A stretch of 64,000 nucleotides of DNA from positions 1-64,000 of the forward strand of contig JAKSDK010000144.1 in assembly GCA_022360095.1 (NCBI GenBank). The letters are read 5' to 3'. Below are positions 27,951 through 36,221 of the stretch, in pieces. The stretch is from Phycisphaerales bacterium. GTDB lineage: Bacteria; Planctomycetota; Phycisphaerae; UBA1845; UTPLA1. Each line of letters begins with the position of its first letter. The first letter of the stretch is position 1. The translations under genes and the position numbers were made by a program. Below the pieces are notes generated by a model. The model saw nothing but the letters and a program-made list of their open reading frames with translations, did no database searches and was not told where the DNA came from.

Positions 27951-28286
27951 CTACTTTTCGCAGGCGTCACTTGAACTCGCGCAATTCGTATCCGTCTGCT
28001 CACTGGGGCGAAGATCAAGCCCCGATATTCGCTTCACTTCAGTGATGGAGTCGAAGGGCATGTCGACCGCTTCGTGGGCGCGACGGATCGCCTCGGCGTC
28101 TTTTCCCGCCGTGAAGCAGAACGCCCGACCGTCCTTCAAATTGACGTGAGCACCGAGGGCGAGCCCGCCTTCGTTTTCACACGCTTCTTCGAACGCCTTG
28201 TAGGCTTCGAGCCATTCTTCTTCTGTCAGTTCTTGTTGGGGGTAGCTTCCCTTTGTTTTGTCATGCGTGTCGATGAAATATTTCAT
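27951..28286 (-). CDS. DUF4242-family small protein
   Basis: A 111-aa protein with the conserved core of DUF4242: MKYFIDTHDK at the N-terminus, then KDGRAFCFTAGKDAEAIRRA and HEAVDMPFDSITEVKRI. Members are small ferredoxin-like-fold proteins often described as nickel- or ligand-binding; no reaction is established. The last 20 residues are Ser/Cys/Asp-rich and probably disordered. One MarR-type palindrome lies 65 bases upstream, placing the gene in the same regulon as the nitrilase. Confidence 0.75.
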   Translation of the reverse strand: MKYFIDTHDKTKGSYPQQELTEEEWLEAYKAFEEACENEGGLALGAHVNLKDGRAFCFTAGKDAEAIRRAHEAVDMPFDSITEVKRISGLDLRPSEQTDTNCASSSDACEK

Positions 28287-28351
28287 GGCATTTCCTTTCG
28301 GTTTGAGGGTTTTTGAAGCGCTCGCCGAACGCCGGCGGCGACTCTCTATAA

Positions 28352-28363
28352 CTGTATATACAG
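28352..28363. promoter_or_regulatory. Palindromic operator CTGTATATACAG (1)
   Basis: Perfect 12-base palindrome in the gap upstream of the DUF4242 gene. It matches three other copies in front of the nitrilase, 4-OT and marR genes, so it is the probable binding site of the local MarR regulator. Confidence 0.75.
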
Positions 28364-28447
28364 ATATAGATGCAGACTATACGCAATGCATTGAATCACC
28401 TCCTTTCATGAGAGAATCTCCGGCATCCATGCCTCCCGTCGCTGAGC

Positions 28448-29518
28448 TTACGTCTCCAGCAATGCCCACGGTTTGATCATGTCCTGTATTCGAACGTCGG
28501 GCGATCTGGAATCGCTTTCAAATCTGCGACGGTGAAGCGGCGCGGGTGATCGGGGCCCCATGCCAACCATGGGCCGGGTCACTCGGTATTCATCCCGGTT
28601 CACCATGAGGCTGAGCAGGTCCGGGCGAGAATAGTGACCGACACCATCGTGCAAGTGCGCCCAGTCGGCGATCGTGCCAAAATCAAGATCGGCGTAGAGG
28701 ATTTTCTCGTCGTCCTTGACGGGACCTGCCAGCAGTTTTCCACCAGGAGCAATGATCGACGAGAGACCACCGCCGAGTCGAAGTCTGTCGGCCTGGTATT
28801 CCGTTTGGCAAAGTTTGTCATAACCCGCCTGATCCAACGTGCCGTGTACGTTCAGCACGAAGCAGTCGCCGACATGCGCGTGATAACGACAGCAGAGATC
28901 CGCCAGCGTATCGAACAGATCCCACCAGGGCGGGATCGCCATACCGCCAACCCAGGCGCCAACGTGAATTTGCGGCCCCTCGGCCATCACGGCGTGCCGC
29001 ATAAGGTCCATGGAGTGTTCCCAGCAAAGAAGCCCACTCAGACGATAGCGTTCGAAGTCGTAGGTCCTGATGTTGTCGCCACCGCCGCCGAGCCCCCACT
29101 GCGTTCGTTCCGCGTGGGTCGGCATGATCTTACGGTGCTTACCCAGCAATCGTCCCTGTCGGTTGATAAACAGCAGCGTGTTGTAACAACTCTTTCCGTC
29201 CCGCTCGTTGATGCCCATCACGATGTCGATATTGTTGGCGCGAGCGGCATCGCACAGAACATCGGTTGCCCTGCTGGGGACCTCGACTCCATTGAGGAAC
29301 CATTCCTTGAAGAGCGGCTGATACCAGGCCGGCTCTCCCATCCAGATATAGTATGGATAGCCGGGCAGAAACGATTCGGAAAAGCCGACCAGTTCGGCCC
29401 CTTTGCCGGCAGCCTCCTCGATCAAGGCGACGGCCTTGTCCAACGTTCTTTCACGGTCGTACAAGACGGACGCCGCCTGGGCGGCCGCCACTCTGATGAC
29501 TTGCGTGTTGGTATTCAT
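28448..29518 (-). CDS. Nitrilase (carbon-nitrogen hydrolase family)
   Basis: Hydrolyses nitriles to carboxylic acids plus ammonia, or a related C-N bond. The catalytic triad is complete: Glu48 (GFSESFLPGYP), Lys130 (GKHRKIMPTHAERTQWG) and Cys165 (LLCWEHSMDLMRHA). The HAERTQWG and CWEH contexts are those of true nitrilases rather than amidases. Length of 356 aa fits. It sits in a minus-strand cluster with two tautomerase-fold proteins and a DUF4242 protein, and a near-perfect copy of the MarR-type palindrome lies 52 bases upstream. The natural substrate is unknown. Confidence 0.92.
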   Translation of the reverse strand: MNTNTQVIRVAAAQAASVLYDRERTLDKAVALIEEAAGKGAELVGFSESFLPGYPYYIWMGEPAWYQPLFKEWFLNGVEVPSRATDVLCDAARANNIDIVMGINERDGKSCYNTLLFINRQGRLLGKHRKIMPTHAERTQWGLGGGGDNIRTYDFERYRLSGLLCWEHSMDLMRHAVMAEGPQIHVGAWVGGMAIPPWWDLFDTLADLCCRYHAHVGDCFVLNVHGTLDQAGYDKLCQTEYQADRLRLGGGLSSIIAPGGKLLAGPVKDDEKILYADLDFGTIADWAHLHDGVGHYSRPDLLSLMVNRDEYRVTRPMVGMGPRSPAPLHRRRFESDSRSPDVRIQDMIKPWALLET

Positions 29519-29570
29519 TGTGACTCCTTGCGTTCATGGAAAGACCTGAGCGGCGCGAGCGCTCCCATAT

Positions 29571-29586
29571 ATCTGTACATACAGAT
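29571..29586. promoter_or_regulatory. Palindromic operator (2), one mismatch
   Basis: ATCTGTACATACAGAT matches the CTGTATATACAG palindrome with one central change and extends it by two bases on each side. It lies upstream of the nitrilase gene. Confidence 0.7.
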
Positions 29587-29616
29587 ATAATCCAAAAAAT
29601 GTGGACGATGGTCTTC

Positions 29617-29838
29617 TCATCCTAGGGCACTTTCAAGCGCCTCCTTTGTCACGGGCTCACCGTGAAAGCTCCAATTCCCGGGATCGTGTTCTTCAATCAG
29701 GACGACGACATATTCTGAGAAATCCGGATGACCACGGCCTTCCACCTCAACCAGGAGTTCAGTGATCCTGGAATGAAGTTGGCGTTTCTGTTTATCGTTG
29801 AGTAACCCCTTAGCAGTCCTAATGTTCACAAACGGCAT
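29617..29838 (-). CDS. 4-oxalocrotonate tautomerase family enzyme
   Basis: A 73-aa protein beginning MPFVNIRTAKGLLNDKQKRQ, with Pro at residue 2 as the catalytic base after Met removal, and typical small-tautomerase length. The helix (LHSRITELLVEVEG) and second strand (YVVVLIEEHDPGNW) follow the 4-OT pattern. GAGGAGG precedes the start with good spacing. The CTGTATATACAG palindrome lies 18 bases before the start codon, overlapping where a promoter would end. Substrate unknown; it is likely part of an aromatic or nitrile-linked catabolic route with its neighbours (inference). Confidence 0.85.
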   Translation of the reverse strand: MPFVNIRTAKGLLNDKQKRQLHSRITELLVEVEGRGHPDFSEYVVVLIEEHDPGNWSFHGEPVTKEALESALG

Positions 29839-29856
29839 CGTTTGGCCTCCTCGTAT

Positions 29857-29870
29857 TCTGTATATACAGA
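29857..29870. promoter_or_regulatory. Palindromic operator TCTGTATATACAGA (3)
   Basis: Perfect 14-base palindrome 18 bases upstream of the 4-oxalocrotonate tautomerase start; the third copy of the local motif. Confidence 0.78.
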
Positions 29871-29891
29871 TGTTTGTTCAAAAAAACTTTG

Positions 29892-30335
29892 CTATACGCC
29901 CAGCCCCTGTTCTCTCGCAAATCTTCGCACCGCCTTTGCTCCATCGGCCCCGAGCAACCGGCCGGCCTCCCGCTGAGCCTTCTCCCAGGCAGGCATGACC
30001 CGTTTGAATAGCGAGGCGCCTTTCGCGGTCATGCGATAGGGTCGCTCGCGCGGATCGTCTCCAGTCACCTCTTCAATCCATCCCTTGGCCCGCATTCGCT
30101 CCAGGTTCCGACTGAGCGTCGAATCGTCCAGTTGCAATTCGGCACAGAGCTCCGCTTGCCTGAGAACCCCTCTTTCCACCGCGAATGCCAGCATCGCCAC
30201 TTGCGTACTGCGCAGCCCCAGCGGCCGAAGCGCGTCGTTATATATTTTGTTGATCACCCGACTTGTGATTCGAAGTCGCAACCCGAGGCACTCACGCGTG
30301 ATCTTGGCTGCAGCCGATGTCTGTTGATTGCTCAT
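29892..30335 (-). CDS. MarR-family transcriptional regulator
   Basis: A 147-aa winged-helix regulator. The recognition helix region RQAELCAELQLDDSTLSRNL and the wing (GWIEEVTGDDPRERPYRMTAKG) are those of MarR proteins, which usually repress and are released by aromatic ligands. It is the upstream-most gene of the minus-strand cluster. A palindrome copy lies directly against its own start codon, so it probably represses itself. The start has no separate Shine-Dalgarno site, suggesting a leaderless or very short leader message (inference). Confidence 0.92.
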   Translation of the reverse strand: MSNQQTSAAAKITRECLGLRLRITSRVINKIYNDALRPLGLRSTQVAMLAFAVERGVLRQAELCAELQLDDSTLSRNLERMRAKGWIEEVTGDDPRERPYRMTAKGASLFKRVMPAWEKAQREAGRLLGADGAKAVRRFAREQGLGV

Positions 30336-30336
30336 A

Positions 30337-30350
30337 CCTGTATATACAAC
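30337..30350. promoter_or_regulatory. Palindromic operator at marR start (4)
   Basis: CTGTATATACAA at 30338-30349, one change from the palindrome, ends one base from the marR ATG on the minus strand. Binding here would block initiation, the usual autoregulatory arrangement. Confidence 0.72.
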
Positions 30351-30646
30351 ATTTTTCGCGTCGTGTCAAGGCTCTGCTCCAAAAAAACGAGATTTTTGGA
30401 TTCCGTGAGCGCCGAGTCCACGAAATTGCGTCTGTGTATGTAGGGAATGTTTCTTAGGGACGGCGCTGAACTTCGCTTTTCAATGATCAAGAGATTTGAA
30501 GCCTTGGGTCCCGTATGACGCGCGAAGCGAAAATGAGAACAAGATCGGCAATGTCTGAGATAACCAATTCGTTGGATACCAGAGCAGCGGCTTAGGTTAA
30601 TTCCTATTCACCCAAACGATGGCAGACCAATGTCGGGGACGAACCA
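30351..30646. other. Intergenic region before the oxidase/nuclease operon
   Basis: About 296 bases between the divergent marR and YCF48-like genes. Besides the operator at its left border I see no gene, hairpin or repeat; the promoter of the plus-strand operon presumably lies here. No copy of the MarR palindrome is found close to the YCF48-like start. Confidence 0.4.
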
Positions 30647-32089
30647 ATGAGCTCATTCGATGGTTTTCGCTGGATCGCAACATCGGCCGATATCGCGGGG
30701 CGTTACGACGACATATGGTTCATTTCGGCGGACGTCGGGTGGGCGGTCAATGGGAATGGTGAGATTCTGAAAACGGAAAACGGAGGGATCTCATGGAGTG
30801 ATCCTCCACAGTTTAAAGACGGAAGTGTCTACTTCCGTTCAATCAGCATGGCCAAGGACGGCAAATCCGGCTGGGCCGGTTGTACAACCCCTAACAGAGT
30901 GCTGTTCCGATCAACGAATGGATCGACATGGGAAATCGTTCGCAACCTCCCACGACAAAACAAGAGTCGGCTGGAGGCGGATGCACCGACGGCGGTTTGC
31001 GGGCTGTGGACCTTGGATACGGATCATATGGTTGCATCGGGAACCAACTATCCTGAGCGGCCGGCTCGGTTTCTGAGCACGGCGGATGGCGGCAAAAGCT
31101 GGTTCGCTCGCGACATGGAAGACGTTGCAACGATACTGGTCGACATCTATTTCGATGATGAAAAGACCGGCTGGGTTGTTGGAGGACGTGCGACGAGGCA
31201 GCGAGCGCGGCGAAATGATGTCGTTCCGACCGTGTTGAAAACCGAGGACGGCGGCAAAACATGGAAGGATGTGCTCGGCGACCTCAACGTTCCGCTTGGC
31301 GAATGGGGCTGGAAAATTCAGTTTGTGGAAGATGGTCAGTTTGGCGTCGTTGCTTGCGAGAACCTGAATACCGGCGCCATTTTAATCACGGAAGACGGTG
31401 GTAAGTCCTGGCGGCGGCACGAGATTCGTGATGCCAAAGGTGAACTTATCAACCAAAATCTGGAGGGCATCGGTTTCCTTGACGCCAAAACCGGTTGGGT
31501 CGGCGGTTGGGGCGATCCCGCGTTTGACAGCGGTCGTACCAGCGAAACGAATGACGGCGGTAAGACATGGGTTGACCGGACCCGAACGTGGCCTGACCCA
31601 CATGAGATGATGTCCTGTCCGGACTCCCGCCCACGTGGTCAATACATCAATCGTTTCCGCTTCATTAATGGCGTCGGCTACGCGTCCGGGAACACGGTCT
31701 ATAAATGGACAAACCAGGAAGCGATAGAGCCAAGCCGTGAGGAACTGGCACCGGCCAGGCTGTTGAAGCCGGCGGAGATGTTTCTCGACGACGACGGCTT
31801 GGACATCCTTGTCAATGTTCCAGTCAACGCAAATTCGTTGGAGGTTGTTATCTATGATAGGTTTTCCGGAGTTGTCAAATCATTCGACAAGGAGGAAAAC
31901 CCGCCGCCTGGTTCTCAATGCGTTCGATGGGATCTGACGGACGACCAAGGCACGAAGCTAAAGCACGGCCAATATATGGTCCGAGTGACATGCGACGGTC
32001 GAGCGGAAAGCCGATTGGTCTTTGCGAAGCGTGATTGGTCGGTCAAGCCGCTCAATGCAGGTTTGCCTCACGTTCTGAGGGCGACATGA
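30647..32089 (+). CDS. YCF48/BNR-repeat protein with C-terminal FlgD-like Ig fold
   Basis: A 480-aa protein with at least five repeats of a TEDGGKxW motif (TENGGISW, TADGGKSW, TEDGGKTW, TEDGGKSW, TNDGGKTW), each followed by GW-V/GG pairs, which build a beta-propeller of the YCF48/sialidase-like type. Residues ~375-460 (LEVVIYDRFSGVV, QCVRWDLTDDQGTKLKHGQY) look like a FlgD-type Ig domain. No signal peptide is seen. It overlaps the next gene by four bases and is the first gene of a co-directional run. Such propellers often scaffold other proteins; the partner is probably encoded downstream. Confidence 0.78.
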   Translation: MSSFDGFRWIATSADIAGRYDDIWFISADVGWAVNGNGEILKTENGGISWSDPPQFKDGSVYFRSISMAKDGKSGWAGCTTPNRVLFRSTNGSTWEIVRNLPRQNKSRLEADAPTAVCGLWTLDTDHMVASGTNYPERPARFLSTADGGKSWFARDMEDVATILVDIYFDDEKTGWVVGGRATRQRARRNDVVPTVLKTEDGGKTWKDVLGDLNVPLGEWGWKIQFVEDGQFGVVACENLNTGAILITEDGGKSWRRHEIRDAKGELINQNLEGIGFLDAKTGWVGGWGDPAFDSGRTSETNDGGKTWVDRTRTWPDPHEMMSCPDSRPRGQYINRFRFINGVGYASGNTVYKWTNQEAIEPSREELAPARLLKPAEMFLDDDGLDILVNVPVNANSLEVVIYDRFSGVVKSFDKEENPPPGSQCVRWDLTDDQGTKLKHGQYMVRVTCDGRAESRLVFAKRDWSVKPLNAGLPHVLRAT

Positions 32090-34167
32090 AGAGAGACATC
32101 GACATCCCGCGCGACTGTCTTACCTGTCCATCTCATGACGATGGTACTGAGCCGCCGAAGATACGCATCGAGCCGCAAATGGAACCACGGGATGAGGCGG
32201 CTTTACTGCTAAGTGTGGCGGCGGAAGTCGAGCATGCCCTGATGGTGCAATATCTCTATGCTGCATACTCGGTTCGGTACGATCAGAAAAAGACATCACA
32301 CCAGGCAGCAGCTCGAAACATCCATCTAGGTGTCTTGCAGATCGCTCGCGAGGAAATGGGACACCTGATGACGGTGCAGAACCTGTTGCACTTGATCGGC
32401 GCCCAGCTGAACCTCGAGCGCGAGCACTCGCCGTTCGACAGCCAGCTTTATCCGTTTCGTTTCAAGCTTGAACGACTGTCGCTGCATTCGCTCGCCAAAT
32501 ACGTCACCGCCGAGCGACCTTTGAAGCAGCCCGCGGGGTTTCCAGACAATGACTGGGCGAAGCTGAAAGACATTGCAGCGATTGCGACCCGTGCCAACGA
32601 CGGAAGACCTGTTCAGCATGTGGGGCCGATCTTCGCGAGATTGATTGAGTTGTTCGAAGGCGGAGATGGCGGTCTGACAAACGACGACTTCCGCATCTAC
32701 ACGTTGGACCGTCAGGCGACGTGGAATGACTGGGGTTACGACGAAAGTCTTGATGCCGAAGACGACGCCAGACGCGTCCTGGTTGAGACCTTCGAGGGCA
32801 CGGACCCGGGTAGCTTACGGAAGATGGCAATCGAGGCACTGAGCGAAATCGGTGAGCAGGGCGAAGGCTTCGGGGAGGAGGTGGATTCGCACTTTGAACG
32901 ATTCTTCCAACTGTACATGGATTTCCAACAGCTGTCTGCCGACGGCGTTGACTTTGTATGGCCGGTCGCTGTGAACCCCAACACACTTTCGCCACCGCCT
33001 GTGGTGAGTTGTTCCTGCGAGCCGGCTGATGCAATCCGCGCGGCTTCGGTTCGGAAAGGGTGTATCACGAACGAGCGTGCGCGTGTTTGGGGGCAACTCT
33101 TCAACATGCGGTACCGCTTGTTATTGAATATGCTTTCTCACTTCCTCCAAATCACCGGACCGCGTTACGTTCCGGGAGGGCCGGACACAGGCAACCGAAC
33201 GCCGCGGGGGCATCTCTTGTTGTGGTGTTTTGATGAGATGCGCCATTTGCGAAAGATCGCGCAGAAGCTCGTTCAACTTCCGTTACGAGACCCGGCGGAC
33301 GGCGAGAATGCCGGAGCTCCGTTTCAATTGCCGTACACCCTGTCGATTCCAGCCTCGGAGACTGATCGCTGGCGAACATTATTAGATATTGTCCGAGCGT
33401 CCGTCAGGTTTGTCGATTCCAAAATGCTCAAGACCGGACGCAAGGACGAACTCGACCCATTCCTGAAGGATCTTCAACAGGCGGACGAACGCAACATCGG
33501 GATTCTTGAATCGCTGGCCATCGTCGGAATCGTGCCGCCGGAATCACAGCCCGCGGACTTTCAGAAGGCGGCACAGATTCTCGAGGAGGCTGTGCGCGGG
33601 TTCACGATTGAGGCACACGGCAACTTCTGGACGGGACTCGATCGAAACACATTCGTCGATCTGCACATGTTCAATAATCGGCTGATCGGCCGCGACGAGG
33701 AAAACAACTGCGTTCTTACCCCAGACAGCGGATTTCTGATCGGGCAGCTTCAGTCCAGAAATTCGAGGAAAACGGGCATGCCCCGTTATCGACCGCCAAT
33801 CGATCCTTCGCGAATTCAGTTTCTTGTGAACTGGATTCGGCGGCAAGCTCCCGACAACGAACCGCCCGGTGAGCCTGGAGTTGAACATGAACGCGCACCG
33901 TTAGACGAGCCGCGAAAAACGCCGACACCAACTTCTCTTGCAACACCCGACTTCGATGCGGACGTCAGGCCGTTGTTCACGGATTTCGATATCGACTCGC
34001 TCAAGGAATTTGAAGGCATTGACTTGAACAGTGAGAAAAGCGTGAAGAAAAATGCCGCGCGCATCTCAGCCCGGCTAAAGGCCGGTTCACTTCCCTACGA
34101 TGGAAGTTGGCCCCCCGAAGCGATCGATATGTTCACGCGCTGGGCCGAGAACATAGCGGAGAAATGA
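32086..34167 (+). CDS. Ferritin-like (VioB/RebD-type domain) protein with C-terminal module
   Basis: A 693-aa protein started at the ATGA overlap with the propeller gene. Residues ~35-330 carry a diiron-ferritin-like four-helix pattern: EVEHALMVQYLYAAYS, then REEMGHLMTVQNLL, then DEMRHLRKIAQKL, matching Pfam's ferritin-like domain first named in the violacein/rebeccamycin imine-dimer synthases VioB and RebD. Those enzymes also have a haem domain that I do not see. The last 65 residues (DADVRPLFTDFDIDSLKEFEG ... WPPEAIDMFTRWAENI) form a separate small module of unknown role seen in other redox proteins. A second ferritin-like gene lies at 39460. Confidence 0.75.
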   Translation: MKRDIDIPRDCLTCPSHDDGTEPPKIRIEPQMEPRDEAALLLSVAAEVEHALMVQYLYAAYSVRYDQKKTSHQAAARNIHLGVLQIAREEMGHLMTVQNLLHLIGAQLNLEREHSPFDSQLYPFRFKLERLSLHSLAKYVTAERPLKQPAGFPDNDWAKLKDIAAIATRANDGRPVQHVGPIFARLIELFEGGDGGLTNDDFRIYTLDRQATWNDWGYDESLDAEDDARRVLVETFEGTDPGSLRKMAIEALSEIGEQGEGFGEEVDSHFERFFQLYMDFQQLSADGVDFVWPVAVNPNTLSPPPVVSCSCEPADAIRAASVRKGCITNERARVWGQLFNMRYRLLLNMLSHFLQITGPRYVPGGPDTGNRTPRGHLLLWCFDEMRHLRKIAQKLVQLPLRDPADGENAGAPFQLPYTLSIPASETDRWRTLLDIVRASVRFVDSKMLKTGRKDELDPFLKDLQQADERNIGILESLAIVGIVPPESQPADFQKAAQILEEAVRGFTIEAHGNFWTGLDRNTFVDLHMFNNRLIGRDEENNCVLTPDSGFLIGQLQSRNSRKTGMPRYRPPIDPSRIQFLVNWIRRQAPDNEPPGEPGVEHERAPLDEPRKTPTPTSLATPDFDADVRPLFTDFDIDSLKEFEGIDLNSEKSVKKNAARISARLKAGSLPYDGSWPPEAIDMFTRWAENIAEK

Positions 34168-34193
34168 AAGTCTCTAAGTAAGGAAGAAGAAGA

Positions 34194-35189
34194 ATGATCC
34201 GACAAGTTCTGCTCGTTGCGCTCGTTGTGGTCCTTCTATGCCAACGAGCATCCGCATACAACGAAAACGGTCATCGAGTGATCGCATTGATGGCCTACGA
34301 AGTGCTAGAAATGGAGGCACGTGCCAAGGTCATTGCTCTGCTGCGGCATCACCCGCGGTTTAGGCAAGATTTCCGCAATAAGATGCCGGATGGGATCAGG
34401 AACGGCAGTGAAGCGAATCGTCGGCGATGGCTGATCTCGCAAGCGGGCGTTTGGCCGGATATTGCTCGCGGCTTTCCGGGAAGGACGAGGAATCGGTTCC
34501 ATCGTCCAAGCTGGCATTACATCAACAAGCCGTTCTTCGCAACCGAGGAGCACGAACACGCACTTGCGTCGCGACTTCCAGAACTCGAATTCAGCATCAC
34601 TCGTGACCTCGATGATAGGGACTACAACATCGCGCAGGCGATCAAGAACTCGATACGAATTATTGAAAACAGAAGGCAGCCGAAATCTCTGCGCGCGGTC
34701 CATGTATGCTGGCTCGTACACACGGTTGCGGATATTCACCAGGCGCTGCACACGACGGCTCTGTTCTCACCGAACTTGTTTCCGGAAGGAGATAGAGGTG
34801 GCAACGAGATCAGAACTCGCCAAGGCAAGTTGCACTCAATCTGGGATGGGCGATTGGGCCGCGGCCGGTCGTTTTCTCAACTGCGTCGTGATGCTCGTGA
34901 GATGCTTAACGACGAGGACTTGAATGCCTGTGGAAATGCCTGCACCGAAAACATGGATCTGGAGGCCTGGGTCGACGAAGGACATGAGATTGCCGCGACT
35001 TTTGCGTACACGGATGACATCCTTGAAGCGGTCGTTGAAGCGGAGGAAAACGACGATCGGCTGGAACGCATCCAACTGCCCGGACAATACTTTCGTGACG
35101 CAGGTCGCGTAAATCGCGAGCGGGCGGTTTTGGCGGCGTTCAGGCTTGCCCTGCTTCTGGATTCGGCCGTCGTGGATGAAGAAGAGTAA
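34194..35189 (+). CDS. Secreted S1/P1-family nuclease
   Basis: A 331-aa zinc nuclease with a cleavable signal peptide (MIRQVLLVALVVVLLCQRAS, cleavage near ASA-YNE). The mature N-terminus and helices provide the trinuclear zinc ligands: NENGHRVIA, HVCWLVHTVADIHQALHTT (His-rich) and DRGGNEIRT. Such enzymes cut single-stranded DNA or RNA outside the cytoplasm. It lies in the middle of the operon, 26 bases after the ferritin-like gene. The usual N-terminal Trp is replaced by Tyr-Asn-Glu here, a possible deviation if cleavage is as predicted. Confidence 0.87.
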   Translation: MIRQVLLVALVVVLLCQRASAYNENGHRVIALMAYEVLEMEARAKVIALLRHHPRFRQDFRNKMPDGIRNGSEANRRRWLISQAGVWPDIARGFPGRTRNRFHRPSWHYINKPFFATEEHEHALASRLPELEFSITRDLDDRDYNIAQAIKNSIRIIENRRQPKSLRAVHVCWLVHTVADIHQALHTTALFSPNLFPEGDRGGNEIRTRQGKLHSIWDGRLGRGRSFSQLRRDAREMLNDEDLNACGNACTENMDLEAWVDEGHEIAATFAYTDDILEAVVEAEENDDRLERIQLPGQYFRDAGRVNRERAVLAAFRLALLLDSAVVDEEE

Positions 35190-35240
35190 CCGCAAATGAA
35201 CTGGTTAAGCTCACCATCACGGAGTATGTGGAGTTAACAC

Positions 35241-36209
35241 ATGCCTGACATTAACGTTGCCTGGTGGAACCTCGAAAACCTTTTTGATCGTGCCGGACAT
35301 CCTGATCGCGATCCCGATTTGGCCGAGGAAATTGAGAACGAATTGCAAGGATGGACGGCGGCCATACGAAATAAAAAGCTTGAGCAGTTGTCGAAAGTCA
35401 TTGAAATGATGTTTGATGACACGGGGCCCGACCTGCTCGGTGTTTGTGAGGTCGAGAATGACACAGTTCTTCAACTGCTGCTCGATCGAGTGAACCTGCC
35501 GGCTCGCGACTACAAAATCGCCCACCACATGTCACCCGACGCGAGAGGGATCGATGTTTCTTTCGTTTTCGATAATAACGTTCTAAACATCCACGACGTA
35601 GGTCATCAGATGATCCTGAAGCGACGAGCGACGCGGGATCTATTTTGGGTTGAGCTCGAAGTCAAGGAAACCGGTGCTGTTTTCATCGCCGTAGGCAATC
35701 ACTGGCCTTCACGCTCGGCCGGTCGATACGAATCCGCTCCATTTCGCATGTTGGCGGGCGAGACGCTCAGCTTCATTCTTTCCAGGCTGTTCAACGAATT
35801 CGACGTTGGCGACAAGATTCCCGTCATCGTCATGGGTGATTTCAACGACGAACCGTGCGATCGTTCCATGCAGGAATACTTGTTGGGGACGCGCGACGCC
35901 GACCGTGTTCTCAACGCCCGGAATCCGATACTGCTCAATTTGATGTGGCCGTTGATGGCCGATGAAGATCCTGGAACGCTACGCTTTCGATCCGACTGGA
36001 ACATGTTGGACCAATTTCTGGTCAACAAAGGCATGCTGCAAGGTGATAGTCTTGTTCGAATCATCCCGGAATCCGCTCAGATATTTCGACCGCCGCTCGT
36101 CAAGAAATCCAACGGTGAGCCGCGCCGCTTTGGACGACCGATGAGAGGACTCGATGAAGAAGGATTCTCCGACCACTTCGCGATCACTGTCACGCTCGAT
36201 GCGGAATAG
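35241..36209 (+). CDS. Endonuclease/exonuclease/phosphatase-family protein (1)
   Basis: A 322-aa EEP-fold phosphodiesterase. Catalytic blocks are present in order: WWNLENLF (Asn), GVCEVEND (Glu), GNHWPSRS (His), VMGDFNDEP (Asp/Asn) and SDHFAITV (Asp-His). No signal peptide is seen. Members cut DNA, RNA, phosphoinositides or sphingomyelin; the substrate cannot be read here. The following gene encodes another EEP protein of similar length but low similarity, so the pair is not a simple recent duplicate. Confidence 0.87.
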   Translation: MPDINVAWWNLENLFDRAGHPDRDPDLAEEIENELQGWTAAIRNKKLEQLSKVIEMMFDDTGPDLLGVCEVENDTVLQLLLDRVNLPARDYKIAHHMSPDARGIDVSFVFDNNVLNIHDVGHQMILKRRATRDLFWVELEVKETGAVFIAVGNHWPSRSAGRYESAPFRMLAGETLSFILSRLFNEFDVGDKIPVIVMGDFNDEPCDRSMQEYLLGTRDADRVLNARNPILLNLMWPLMADEDPGTLRFRSDWNMLDQFLVNKGMLQGDSLVRIIPESAQIFRPPLVKKSNGEPRRFGRPMRGLDEEGFSDHFAITVTLDAE

Positions 36210-36221
36210 AGGACCGAAACC

